Origin: Oleiagrimonas sp963821885
GTDB taxonomy: Bacteria > Pseudomonadota > Gammaproteobacteria > Xanthomonadales > Rhodanobacteraceae
Reading direction: 5' to 3'
NCBI GenBank assembly: GCA_963821885.1
Contig: CAWGFN010000001.1
Coordinates: 682,001 to 746,000, forward strand
DNA: 64,000 nt
Shown: piece after piece, positions 35,333-45,059 of the stretch
Numbering within the stretch: position 1 is the stretch's first letter
Layout: each line of letters starts with the position of its first letter
Notes under the pieces: generated by a model
The model's database searches: none
What the model was told of the DNA's origin: nothing
The model's input: only the letters and a program-made list of their open reading frames with translations
Program-made: the position numbers and the translations under genes

Positions 35333-36439
35333 TTGAAGACTTTCTACACCATCGCCTTGTCCGGCCTTTCCGAGGCCGATGCCAAGCAGCTGATCGCCAC
35401 GCTCGATTCGCCCAAGCTGGGCAAGTGGAGCCTTTCCGAGGGCGGCAACAGCGACCTGCTGGTCGTCGACGTGGACAGCGTCTGGGGCCACATGGACTGG
35501 CTGCGTGCCATGGCCGAGGATCGGCGCTGCATCGCCTACACCGAGCAGGAAAGCATGCGCGACTGCGACCTGCTGCTGCACAAGCCGATGAACAGCGACA
35601 AGCTGATCGAGCTGTTGATCAAGGTCCAGAGCAGCGCCACGGACGCACCGGCGCCGGCCAAGCCGGCATCTCCGGCCGCGACATCGCCGGCGGCTCCCGC
35701 CCCCGCGCCGCGCGCGGACGCCCCCAAGGCTTCGGCGCCGCGCCCCGCGGCCGCCACCCCGCCGCCGGTCGCGCAAGCGCCGAAGCCGGCGGCGCCGAAG
35801 CCGGCTCCCGCGGCCGCCCCCGCGGCTTCGTCCGAACCAGCCGCGGCGCCGGCCCCAACCGCGGCCGACATGCCGTCGACCGTCGGCGCGCTGCTGCTGG
35901 GCGGCGGCATCGATGCCGCCGTGCTCATCGCTGCCGGTGATGGCGATGCGCGCCTGTTCATCGATCCCGCCAACAACGTCTATCGCGCGCCGCCGCAGCT
36001 GAAGTCGATCGAGAAACTGCTGGATCTGCCGGTGGCGCGGATGCGCCCGGTCGACAGCGGCGATGCGCAGGTGCAGCATGCCGGGCCGGAACAGCCGATC
36101 GTGCGCCTGCTGTGGTTCGCCGCGCTGTGCGCCAGCAAGGGCAAGCTGGCCCCTCACCTGCCCTCAGGCGCCGTCTGGAAGCTGACCCGCTGGCCGCAGA
36201 TCGAACGCGAGTTCCCGCGCCACTTCCGCATTGCCACGGCGATGATGAAGCAGGCCGGCACCCTGGAAGACGTGGCTGCCGCGGCCAAGTCGCCGGAGGG
36301 CGACGTCGCCGAGTTCATCAATGCCTATTACGTCGCCGGCTACGTCGCCGCGGAAGGCTCGGACGAGCCGGTGGAGGCCGCCAACTCGACGGCCAACGTG
36401 CTCTCGCGACTGCGCCGCTCGTTCGCCCGGGGCGCTTGA
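35333..36439 (+). CDS. Receiver-like protein with Ala/Pro-rich linker, function unknown
   Basis: 368 residues. The first 100 look like a response-regulator receiver fold without clear phosphorylation acidic triad: LLVVDVDSVWGH holds possible acceptor aspartates and LLLHKPMNSDKLIELL holds the K-P pair. An Ala/Pro/Lys-rich linker (about 105-185) follows, then a C-terminal domain of about 180 residues with no family I recognise. The start is TTG 35333 because GGGGGAA lies 5-7 bases upstream; ATG 35291 is in frame but has no ribosome site. A signalling or adaptor role is a guess. Confidence 0.65.
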   Translation: MKTFYTIALSGLSEADAKQLIATLDSPKLGKWSLSEGGNSDLLVVDVDSVWGHMDWLRAMAEDRRCIAYTEQESMRDCDLLLHKPMNSDKLIELLIKVQSSATDAPAPAKPASPAATSPAAPAPAPRADAPKASAPRPAAATPPPVAQAPKPAAPKPAPAAAPAASSEPAAAPAPTAADMPSTVGALLLGGGIDAAVLIAAGDGDARLFIDPANNVYRAPPQLKSIEKLLDLPVARMRPVDSGDAQVQHAGPEQPIVRLLWFAALCASKGKLAPHLPSGAVWKLTRWPQIEREFPRHFRIATAMMKQAGTLEDVAAAAKSPEGDVAEFINAYYVAGYVAAEGSDEPVEAANSTANVLSRLRRSFARGA

Positions 36440-36634
36440 ACCACGCCCCATGGACGCTGCGCAGTCGCGCGGCGCCCGCCCGCGGGGACCGTTGACCCGG
36501 GGTCAGGACGGACTGCCCGATCCTGCATGACGTCAGGGGGTGGACATGCACTCGCGGAAAGCGCCGGGACCTTGATGGCCCGGACGCCTGATCCGCGCGG
36601 CATGGCCCGCAACACAGTCCGGACAGGCCGTCCC

Positions 36635-37651
36635 TCAGGTGTATTGAATACTCGGGGACAGGTAAGGCGTGCGCTTTTCCGGCAAGACCGGTTTCTGCAC
36701 CCGCAGGGTTTCGCTGGGCAGCTCGTCGAAAAGCTGCCGGTAGCTCTCGGCAAAGCGCGACAGATCCCACAGGCCGCATTCCAGTGCGATGGCCCGCACG
36801 GTGTTCTGGCCGGGCGCCGATTCGCACAGAAGGCGCCGTGCCTCGCACAGGCGCAGCGTGGACAGATACTGGTTGGGCGAGATGCCCACGAACTCGCCGA
36901 AGATATAGCGCAGGTTGCGCTCGCTGGTCGAACCGGCCTCGCAAAGATCGCGCACGCGGATCTCGTGGCGCAGGTTGGCCGCGATGAAGTTCTCCACCCG
37001 TCGCAGCACCAGGTAGTGCGAATGACGGGTGCGCGAGGTGTCGACCATGGCCGGGAACAGGGAAACGATGTCCGGCATCAGGTTGACCTGAAGGCTGCCC
37101 GCCAGCGCCTTGAGGTTGATGTCATGGCGACGTTCGACGAAGCGCAGGCGCATGCACTCGAAGGCGCTGTGCAGGCGATCGGCCACCACCGTCTCGGGCT
37201 GCGGACGCAGGCGCTGCACGCGGCGCGAGACCGTCTGGGCGTGATAGTCGAGGCGGGCGAATTCACTGCGCAGGCGGTTGCCGTTGGGCAGCATCAGGCT
37301 CCAGGACGAACCGGCGCCAAGGCGCAACTCGCAGCGGCTGCCCGGCATGCCCAGCAGGACCATGCCCGCTTCCAGCTTCTCGCCACCCACCCAGCTTCCC
37401 TCGCCCGCTTCATGCACGAAGCCGATCAGGCTGCGGTCCTCGGGTAGCCGGAAGCGCGCGCGCACGGGGAAGGCGTAGTGGCTGCTGCAGTAGACGGTGT
37501 CTTCGACGGTGTCCGAGCCGAACACCGCGTGCATCGGCGCTGGCGCCAGTGGCGTGATGGCCATGCTGCATACCCGTAGCAAGCTGCCCAGGGCGTGCAG
37601 GTCCGGGTACCGGAGATCCAGATGCCACTCGCTGCCCGATTGCATGTTCAC
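36635..37651 (-). CDS. AraC family transcriptional regulator
   Basis: 338 residues. The C-terminal 100 residues form the AraC double helix-turn-helix: IRVRDLCEAGSTSERNLRYIF, GISPNQYLSTLRLCEARRLL and ALECGLWDLSRFAESYRQLF. The N-terminal part looks like a cupin-type sensing domain and is not diagnostic. The GTG start at 37651 has GGGGAA upstream; ATG 37645 is nearly equivalent. No obvious target operon adjoins it, since accD behind it is a housekeeping gene. Confidence 0.87.
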   Translation of the reverse strand: MNMQSGSEWHLDLRYPDLHALGSLLRVCSMAITPLAPAPMHAVFGSDTVEDTVYCSSHYAFPVRARFRLPEDRSLIGFVHEAGEGSWVGGEKLEAGMVLLGMPGSRCELRLGAGSSWSLMLPNGNRLRSEFARLDYHAQTVSRRVQRLRPQPETVVADRLHSAFECMRLRFVERRHDINLKALAGSLQVNLMPDIVSLFPAMVDTSRTRHSHYLVLRRVENFIAANLRHEIRVRDLCEAGSTSERNLRYIFGEFVGISPNQYLSTLRLCEARRLLCESAPGQNTVRAIALECGLWDLSRFAESYRQLFDELPSETLRVQKPVLPEKRTPYLSPSIQYT

Positions 37652-37921
37652 GCAGATTCCCCATAGGTCAGAGACCGCAGCTCACGCGCGGGGACCGGGA
37701 ACATACCGTCACGCCGCATGCGCGGCATGAGTCTTCCCAGAAACGCGCCCCCTGGCCCGGCTGGCGGATTCCGGCTCACGCCTTGTTGCGGCACGTTCCA
37801 CCGGAAATCCGTTTCCATGCCGATCAACATCCGGCATGACTGGAGCAATATAGGTATCACCTGTTGCCCCGCACCACAAGCAGGACGGCCCGCGGTCGTC
37901 CGCCCTCGCCCAGCGCGGCGC

Positions 37922-38788
37922 TCAGGCAACGCGTTCGGAGCGGGTCAGAATCGCCAGGATGTCGGCCAGCTTGTCGCGCATTTCGCGGCGGTCGACGATC
38001 ATGTCCAGGGCGCCGTGCTCGACCAGGAATTCCGAGCGCTGGAAGCCCTCCGGAAGGGTTTCACGGACGGTCTGCTCGATCACCCGCGGGCCGGCAAATC
38101 CGATCAGGGCCTTCGGCTCGCCGATGTTGATGTCGCCGAGCATCGCGAAACTGGCCGAAACGCCGCCCGTGGTCGGGTCCGTGAGCACCGAGATATAGGG
38201 CACGCCGGCCTCGCGAAGGCGCGACAGCGCGGCGGATGTCTTGGCCATCTGCATCAGCGAGAACAGGCCTTCCTGCATGCGTGCGCCACCGCTGGCGGAA
38301 AAGCACACGAACGGCACGCGCTCGGCCAGCGCGCGCTCGGCGGCGCGGGTGAACTTCTCACCCACCACCGAGCCCATCGAGCCGCCCATGTAGCGGAACT
38401 CGAAGGCTGCCGCCATCAGCGTCCGGGCCTTCAGCTGGCCACGCATGACCACCATGGCATCCTTTTCGCCGGTGGCCTTCTGCGCCGCCACGATGCGATC
38501 ACGGTATTTCTTGGAATCCTTGAACTTCAGGACATCGACCGGCTCCAGGTCGCTGAAAAGCTCGGCACCCGTACCCTCGTCGAACAGCATGTCCAGGCGC
38601 TTGCGCGCGCCGATCGCGTGGTGATGGCCGCACTTGGGGCAGACCATCAACTGGCGCTCGAGCTCGGGGCGGTAGATCACCCCACCGCAGCCCTTGCACT
38701 TCTCCCACACGCCCTCGGGCACCTTGCTCTTGCCGTTGGCGTTCTCCGTGCGGATGCGCGGAGTCATGAGTTTCTGCAGCCAGTTCAT
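37922..38788 (-). CDS. accD: Acetyl-CoA carboxylase carboxyltransferase subunit beta
   Basis: 288 residues. The N-terminal zinc ribbon (CKGCGGVIYRPELERQLMVC, then PKCGHH) and the crotonase-like body (GGSMGSVVGEK, SASGGARMQEGLFSLMQMAKT, SVLTDPTTGGVSASFAMLGD) are typical. With AccA it moves the carboxyl group from biotin to acetyl-CoA to make malonyl-CoA for fatty acids. GGAGAG precedes ATG 38788. It lies 34 bases after trpA, as in other Xanthomonadales, so it probably shares the trp transcript. Confidence 0.97.
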   Translation of the reverse strand: MNWLQKLMTPRIRTENANGKSKVPEGVWEKCKGCGGVIYRPELERQLMVCPKCGHHHAIGARKRLDMLFDEGTGAELFSDLEPVDVLKFKDSKKYRDRIVAAQKATGEKDAMVVMRGQLKARTLMAAAFEFRYMGGSMGSVVGEKFTRAAERALAERVPFVCFSASGGARMQEGLFSLMQMAKTSAALSRLREAGVPYISVLTDPTTGGVSASFAMLGDINIGEPKALIGFAGPRVIEQTVRETLPEGFQRSEFLVEHGALDMIVDRREMRDKLADILAILTRSERVA

Positions 38789-38822
38789 CGTGTCGCTCTC
38801 CGGTATCGTGCCTGCCGGTGAA

Positions 38823-39652
38823 TCAAGTCTGTCGCTGCGGGGACTCCCGGTCCAGGGCCTCGCGAATCGGAGCCAGGAACGCCCCGACCCGTTCAGCGGC
38901 CTCGGCGGCATCGTGCGCGCCCGCCAGGCGTTCGACCAGGGCGCTGCCGATCACGACCGCATCGGCGAACGCCCCGATGGCCCGGGCACTGTCGGCATCA
39001 CGCACCCCGAAACCGACCGCGACCGGTGCCCGCGAACGTTCGCGGATGCCGGCCACGCGCTTGGCAATGGTGTCAACCGCCAGCCGCGCCGCGCCGGTGA
39101 TTCCCGCAAACGACACATAGTACAGGAAACCCTCGGCCATCTCGCAGGCACGGTTCAGCCGGGACTCGGCGGTGGTCGGCGCGGCCAGCAGGATGCGCCT
39201 GAGCCCGGCCTCGCGCAGTGGCGAGGCGGTATCGTCTTCCTCGACCGGACAATCGACCAGCAGCACCCCGTCGACCCCGGCGTCTGCGGCGGCACGGGCG
39301 AACGCGGCCTCGCCCATGATCTCGACCGGGTTGAGATAGCCCATCAGCACCACGGGCGTCTCGGTATCGGTCTCGCGAAACGCGTGGACCCACTCCAGCA
39401 CCCGCGCCACGGTCACCCCGCTGGCCAACGCGCGTTCGCTGGCATGCTGGATCACCGGCCCGTCGGCCATCGGATCGGAGAACGGCATGCCCAGCTCGAT
39501 CACGTCGGCACCGGCAGCCACCAGCGCATGCATCACCGGCACCGTCAGTCCGGGTGCCGGATCGCCGGCGGTGACGAAGGGAATCAGCCCGGTTCGTCCG
39601 GCGGCCTTGAGCGCGGCGAAACGGCGATCGATGCGGTTGTCGGTGGTCGCGC

Positions 39653-39656
<4 letters not shown>
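38823..39656 (-). CDS. trpA: Tryptophan synthase alpha chain
   Basis: 277 residues. The conserved FVTAGDPAPG, ELGMPFSDPMADGPVIQ, LLVDCPVEED (catalytic aspartate), GFLYYVSFAGITGA and AVGFGVRD motifs are present. It cleaves indole-3-glycerol phosphate and passes indole to TrpB. The GTG start at 39656 overlaps the trpB stop (GTGA), so it is translationally coupled. Confidence 0.97.
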
Positions 39657-40873
<1,217 letters not shown>

Positions 40874-40997
40874 GGCGGCTTCATCCTTCAGGGGAAGCGC
40901 ACAGCCTAGCGAGGACAGGGCTCCGGTAAAAGCGAAATTACGGCAACCATTGTTGAGAAATAGTCAAAATACAGCCCATGCTCTGTCGATGCAGGTC

Positions 40998-41009
40998 ATT
41001 GATATCAAT
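40998..41009. promoter_or_regulatory. 12-base perfect palindrome upstream of trpB
   Basis: ATTGATATCAAT lies in an unusually AT-rich 200-base stretch between trpB and the GGDEF gene, about 125 bases before the trpB start. It might be a regulator site for the trpBA-accD transcript. No known consensus is claimed. Confidence 0.3.
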
Positions 41010-41087
41010 ATCCAGGAAATAACCGACTCTCTTGAAAAACTGCATTTATGACAACAGCCATCACCGCCGGCGCAGGCCCGGCCGATG

Positions 41088-42494
41088 TCAGGTGCCGGGC
41101 AGCGAGGCGTCCTCGATCCGATTGCCGCCCTTGCTCTTGGCGCGGTACATGGCCTGATCGGCCTCGTTGAGCAGCCGTTCCAGGCGCCCCCGCCCGGGCT
41201 CGCCCGTCACGCTGCCGATGCTCCCGGTCACGGATACGGCATGTCCGTCCAGCTGGAACGGCTCGGCGATCGCGGCGAGCAGCTTGCCGGCTCTTGCCGC
41301 CACCGCCTCCCGGCTTTCCACTTCGGTCAGCACGATCACGAACTCGTCTCCACCCACGCGGGCCACGGTGTCGCTGCGACGCACGCAGGCGCCCAGGCGC
41401 TCGGCCATGCTGCGCAGCAGGGCGTCGCCGATCGCGTGGCCCAGGCTGTCGTTGATCTGCTTGAAGTTGTCCAGGTCGATGTACAGCAACGCGACGCTGG
41501 ACCTGGCCACATCCGCGCGGTCGCGCAGCATGTCCAGGCGCTGCTGCAGGAGTTCGCGGTTGGGCAGGTCGGTCAGCGGGTCATGCAGGGCGCTGTGGTG
41601 CAGGCGCAGGTCGAGCTGCTTGCGCGCGATCGCCGAGGCCACCTGGCCGGAAACGAACTGCAGCAATTCCATGTCCGAGGCGCTGTAGCGCACGTCGCCG
41701 CGATAGCTCTGCACCACCAGCGCGCCGATCACGCCGCCTGCCGTGGTCAAGGGAACGCCCAGCCAATCCATGGCCGGATGGCCAAGCCCCCGGCCCACGG
41801 TCTCCTGAGCCTCCTGGGTGATCAACAGGGGTTCGGCGCCGCGAACCACCCGCGCGGTGAACGACGCCTCCTGCAACGGCTGTGGAGGCGGCGCCTCATC
41901 GCGTTCGTCGACATGGTACGGAAACGTCAACTCGTCGCGTTCGCGGTCATACATCGCGACATAGAGATTGTGCGCCGGCAACAGGCGGCCCACGATCTCG
42001 TGGATCTGCCGATACAGCGAGATGAGGTCGTCGGTCGACTGCGCCGCCTCGGCAATGGCGTACAGCGAGGCCTGCTTGAGTTCGGCCTTCTTGAGCGCGG
42101 TCACGTCGCGCGCCAGGGCCACCCGCAGGCGATCGCGCGGCGACCAGCGGGCCGACCACATGATGTCCACCACGCTGCCGTCCTTGCGGATGTAACGGTT
42201 CTCGAAATGCGTGCTCGGCCGCCCGGCCATCACCTCGCGCGCGCTGGCCAGGGTGCGCTCGCGATCGTCCGGATGCACCAGATCGATCATGCGTCGGCCC
42301 ATGACCTCGGCGGGCGCATAACCGAAAATCCGCTCGAAGGCGGCGCTGACGTAGCGATAGCGCCCTTCCTCGTCCACCAGGCACACCGCGTCGACCAGCA
42401 GGTCGATGACCTGGACCACGGGAATGTGCAGGTTGCCCCAGGCCAGGGGCACCGCTTCAGGCAACTTGTCGTCTTCCATCGTCGTCCACTTCAT
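41088..42494 (-). CDS. PAS-GAF-GGDEF diguanylate cyclase
   Basis: 468 residues, soluble. A PAS domain (about 20-125: DLLVDAVCLVDEEGRYRYVS, then GYAPAEVMGRRMIDLVHPDD) is followed by a GAF domain (about 150-300) and a C-terminal GGDEF domain with intact RVGGDEF near residue 381. It would make c-di-GMP from GTP in response to PAS/GAF input. Starts at 42494 and 42479 have equally weak ribosome sites. It sits inside the trp region but serves another function. Confidence 0.87.
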   Translation of the reverse strand: MKWTTMEDDKLPEAVPLAWGNLHIPVVQVIDLLVDAVCLVDEEGRYRYVSAAFERIFGYAPAEVMGRRMIDLVHPDDRERTLASAREVMAGRPSTHFENRYIRKDGSVVDIMWSARWSPRDRLRVALARDVTALKKAELKQASLYAIAEAAQSTDDLISLYRQIHEIVGRLLPAHNLYVAMYDRERDELTFPYHVDERDEAPPPQPLQEASFTARVVRGAEPLLITQEAQETVGRGLGHPAMDWLGVPLTTAGGVIGALVVQSYRGDVRYSASDMELLQFVSGQVASAIARKQLDLRLHHSALHDPLTDLPNRELLQQRLDMLRDRADVARSSVALLYIDLDNFKQINDSLGHAIGDALLRSMAERLGACVRRSDTVARVGGDEFVIVLTEVESREAVAARAGKLLAAIAEPFQLDGHAVSVTGSIGSVTGEPGRGRLERLLNEADQAMYRAKSKGGNRIEDASLPGT

Positions 42495-42658
42495 GCCATG
42501 TCCATGCTCGCGAAGCGCGCAACCGGTCCCTGCCAGCATCCCGCGGACCGGGGCGCGCCACGACGCCCTCGCCCATGCCTGGCCGCCCTTGTCCCGCGGC
42601 GTGCCAGGCAGCGTCCATTCGATGCGACACTACACCTTTCTCCGACGGCGGAACATCG

Positions 42659-43552
42659 ATGGACTCTCTGCCACCGCTCAATGCCGTACGGGCATTCGAG
42701 GCCACGGCACGGACCGGCAGCGTCAGCCGCGCGGCCGAGGAGCTGCACGTGACGCCGGGAGCCGTCAGTCGCCACCTGCGCGCGCTGGAAGACGATCTCG
42801 GCTGCGCCCTTTTCGAGCGCCGCGGGCGCGGCCTGGCGCTGACCGCGGAGGGCCGCCGCCTGCGCGAGACGGCCGGTGAAGCCCTGGACCTGCTGCGCGC
42901 GGCGCGCGAACGGCTACGCCGCGGCAGTCGTGGCCAGGCCCTGGTCCTGGGCTGCCCGGGCAGCATCCTGGCGCGCTGGATGATTCCGCGCCTGGAGCGC
43001 CTTCGCCACGACATGAGCGACCTGGACCTGCACCTGGATGCCGCCGAGCGCGCGCCCGATGCCGCGCTGTCGGGCATGGATGCCGCGCTGCTGATCGCCG
43101 AACCGCCCTGGCCGTCGAACTGGGTCGTGCAGGAACTGGCCGCCGAACGCATCGGACCGGTCATGACGCGCGCCATCGCCGAACGGTTGGCCGCACCCGG
43201 CGCCGCGCCGGATGTCCTGCTGGACACGCCGTTGCTGCACACCGTATCGCGCCCCCAGGCGTGGCCGGCCTGGGCCGATGCCCATGGCCTGCCAAGGGCG
43301 CGCTTGCGCATGGGACAGGGCTTCGAGCACCTGTACTACCTGCTGGAAGCGGCGGTGGCCGGCCTGGGCGTGGCCATCGCGCCACGGCCTCTGGTGGCCG
43401 ACGACCTGGCCGCCGGCCGCCTGGTCGCGCCGTGGGGGTTCGTGGACACCGCGGCCCGATGGGTGCTGTGCACGCCTCAGGGCCCGGTCGATCCGCGCAT
43501 GGCCGCCATGGCCGACTGGCTGCGTGAAGAACTCCGGGCGACGACGGGCTGA
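42659..43552 (+). CDS. LysR family transcriptional regulator (GcvA-like)
   Basis: 297 residues. The N-terminal helix-turn-helix LNAVRAFEATARTGSVSRAA, then VTPGAVSRHLRALEDDLGC, is typical of the GcvA/AmpR group. The effector domain follows (GFEHLYYLLEAAVAGLGVAI). It lies between trpF and trpB and is divergent from the GGDEF gene, a position also seen in other Xanthomonadales. A role in tryptophan-gene control is possible but not shown. Confidence 0.88.
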   Translation: MDSLPPLNAVRAFEATARTGSVSRAAEELHVTPGAVSRHLRALEDDLGCALFERRGRGLALTAEGRRLRETAGEALDLLRAARERLRRGSRGQALVLGCPGSILARWMIPRLERLRHDMSDLDLHLDAAERAPDAALSGMDAALLIAEPPWPSNWVVQELAAERIGPVMTRAIAERLAAPGAAPDVLLDTPLLHTVSRPQAWPAWADAHGLPRARLRMGQGFEHLYYLLEAAVAGLGVAIAPRPLVADDLAAGRLVAPWGFVDTAARWVLCTPQGPVDPRMAAMADWLREELRATTG

Positions 43553-43561
43553 GAGGGTCGC

Positions 43562-44200
43562 TCAGCCCGCCGCGGCGGCGTCGGCCTGCCGCACGGCGGC
43601 CAGGAATCGGCGCATGGCCGCGGGATCCTTGATGCCCGGCGCCGATTCGATGCCACTGGCCACGTCCACGGCCCATGGCCGCACCCGGGCGATGGCCTCG
43701 CCCACGTTGTCGGCATGCAGTCCACCTGCCAGCACCAGCGGTTGCTTGCCGCCGACCGGAATACGGGACCAGTCGAACACCGTGCCACGGCCACCGCCCT
43801 CGCCCGGGGCGTGGCCGTCCAGCAGCAGCGCCGTGGCATCCGGATAGGCGTCCAGACCCCGGTCGACGGACACGCCGCCACCCATGGCCACGGCCTTGAG
43901 ATACGGCTTGCCATGGACACGACAGTCCGCGGCCGGCTCCCGCCCGTGGAACTGCAGGTAATCGGGGCGAACCGCCAGCAGCACGTCCTCGATCAGGGCA
44001 CGATCATCGTCCATGAACAGCGCCACCACATCGACGAACGGCGGCATGGCCTCGCGAATCGCCCGCGCGCGATCGATGGCCACGCAACGCCGGCTGCGCG
44101 CAGTGAACACCAGGCCAATGGCATCCACGCCCATGGCGGCCGCCATCATCGCGTCCTCGATGCGCGTCATGCCGCAGAACTTCACGCGCGTGCGGCTCAC
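43562..44200 (-). CDS. trpF: Phosphoribosylanthranilate isomerase
   Basis: 212 residues. RVKFCGMTRIEDAMMAA with the catalytic cysteine, PDYLQFHGRE, LLLDGHAPGEGG, LAGGLHADNVGEAI and DVASGIESAPGIKD are the TrpF signatures. It isomerises phosphoribosylanthranilate in tryptophan synthesis. The GTG start overlaps the truA stop (GTGA). Its end lies 9 bases from the convergent LysR gene. Confidence 0.96.
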   Translation of the reverse strand: MSRTRVKFCGMTRIEDAMMAAAMGVDAIGLVFTARSRRCVAIDRARAIREAMPPFVDVVALFMDDDRALIEDVLLAVRPDYLQFHGREPAADCRVHGKPYLKAVAMGGGVSVDRGLDAYPDATALLLDGHAPGEGGGRGTVFDWSRIPVGGKQPLVLAGGLHADNVGEAIARVRPWAVDVASGIESAPGIKDPAAMRRFLAAVRQADAAAAG

Positions 44201-44964
44201 AGGCTCACCTCGTCCGGAAGACCCCAGGTCGCAGGATAGCGCGGCCCGATGAAGGCGAGCCCCGACGCCGGCGCGGTGGGACCGGCCACCTCGCGGTCGC
44301 GGCCGGCCAGCAATTCGGCCACCCACGCGCCCGGACGTTCCCCGCGCCCGACGGGCAGCAGCGAGCCGACGATATTGCGCACCATGTGGTGCAGGAAGGC
44401 GTTGGCCTCGATCTCCACGTGCACCCGGTCGCCCTCGCGGGTCACCCGCACCTCGCGCACCTCGCGGCGGGGATGCCGTGCCTGGCAGGCGATGGCACGG
44501 AAGGCGCTGAAGTCATGCTCGCCGATCAGGGCCTGCGCGGCCTCGTGCATGGCATGCGCGTCCAGCGGGTTGCGCTCCCAGGTCACGTAGCGCGCATCCA
44601 GCGCCGCGCGCACCGGGCGATTGAGGATGCTGTAGCGATAGCGCCGCGCACGGGCGCCGTGTCGGGCATGGAATTCGTCGGCGACCGTCCGTGCCCAGAG
44701 CACCGCGATCGACGTGGGCAGGTTGGCGCAGCCACCGAGAACCCAGCCGCGCATCGGACGCTCGGCGTCGGTGTCGAAATGCACCACCTGGCAGCGCGCA
44801 TGCACGCCGGCATCGGTGCGACCGGCGCAGGTCACCTGGATCGGCGCATCGGCCACGGTCGACAGGGCGCGTTCGACCGCGGCCTGGACGCTCGGGCCGT
44901 GGCTCAGGCGCTGCCAGCCCATGAAGTCGGTGCCGTCGTATTCGATGCCCAGGGCAATGCGCAT
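44197..44964 (-). CDS. truA: tRNA pseudouridine(38-40) synthase TruA
   Basis: 255 residues. The catalytic aspartate is D51 in CAGRTDAGVHA; YDGTDFMGWQ, RRYRYSILNRP and FLHHMVRNIVGSLL are also conserved. It makes pseudouridine in the anticodon stem of several tRNAs. No good ribosome site precedes ATG 44964. Coupled to trpF. Confidence 0.97.
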   Translation of the reverse strand: MRIALGIEYDGTDFMGWQRLSHGPSVQAAVERALSTVADAPIQVTCAGRTDAGVHARCQVVHFDTDAERPMRGWVLGGCANLPTSIAVLWARTVADEFHARHGARARRYRYSILNRPVRAALDARYVTWERNPLDAHAMHEAAQALIGEHDFSAFRAIACQARHPRREVREVRVTREGDRVHVEIEANAFLHHMVRNIVGSLLPVGRGERPGAWVAELLAGRDREVAGPTAPASGLAFIGPRYPATWGLPDEVSL

Positions 44965-45006
44965 ATTGGAGGTCGCGGCGGGAAAAACAGCTGGCGAGGA
45001 TACAAC

Positions 45007-45038
45007 GACGCCGGCCCGGATGGCTCCGGGCCGGCGTC
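45007..45038 (-). terminator. Strong terminator hairpin after fimV
   Basis: A perfect 14-base-pair stem, GACGCCGGCCCGGA / TCCGGGCCGGCGTC, encloses a 4-base loop and is followed on the minus strand by GTTGT. It lies about 20 bases after the fimV stop and separates it from truA. Confidence 0.75.
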
Positions 45039-45059
45039 CTGGTTCACCTCAGCGGACGA

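Noticed and set aside
40988..41050. 20-codon plus-strand peptide frame MQVIDINIQEITDSLEKLHL upstream of trpB
   Set aside because: It contains no Trp codons, lies on the wrong strand to be a trp leader peptide and has no ribosome site.
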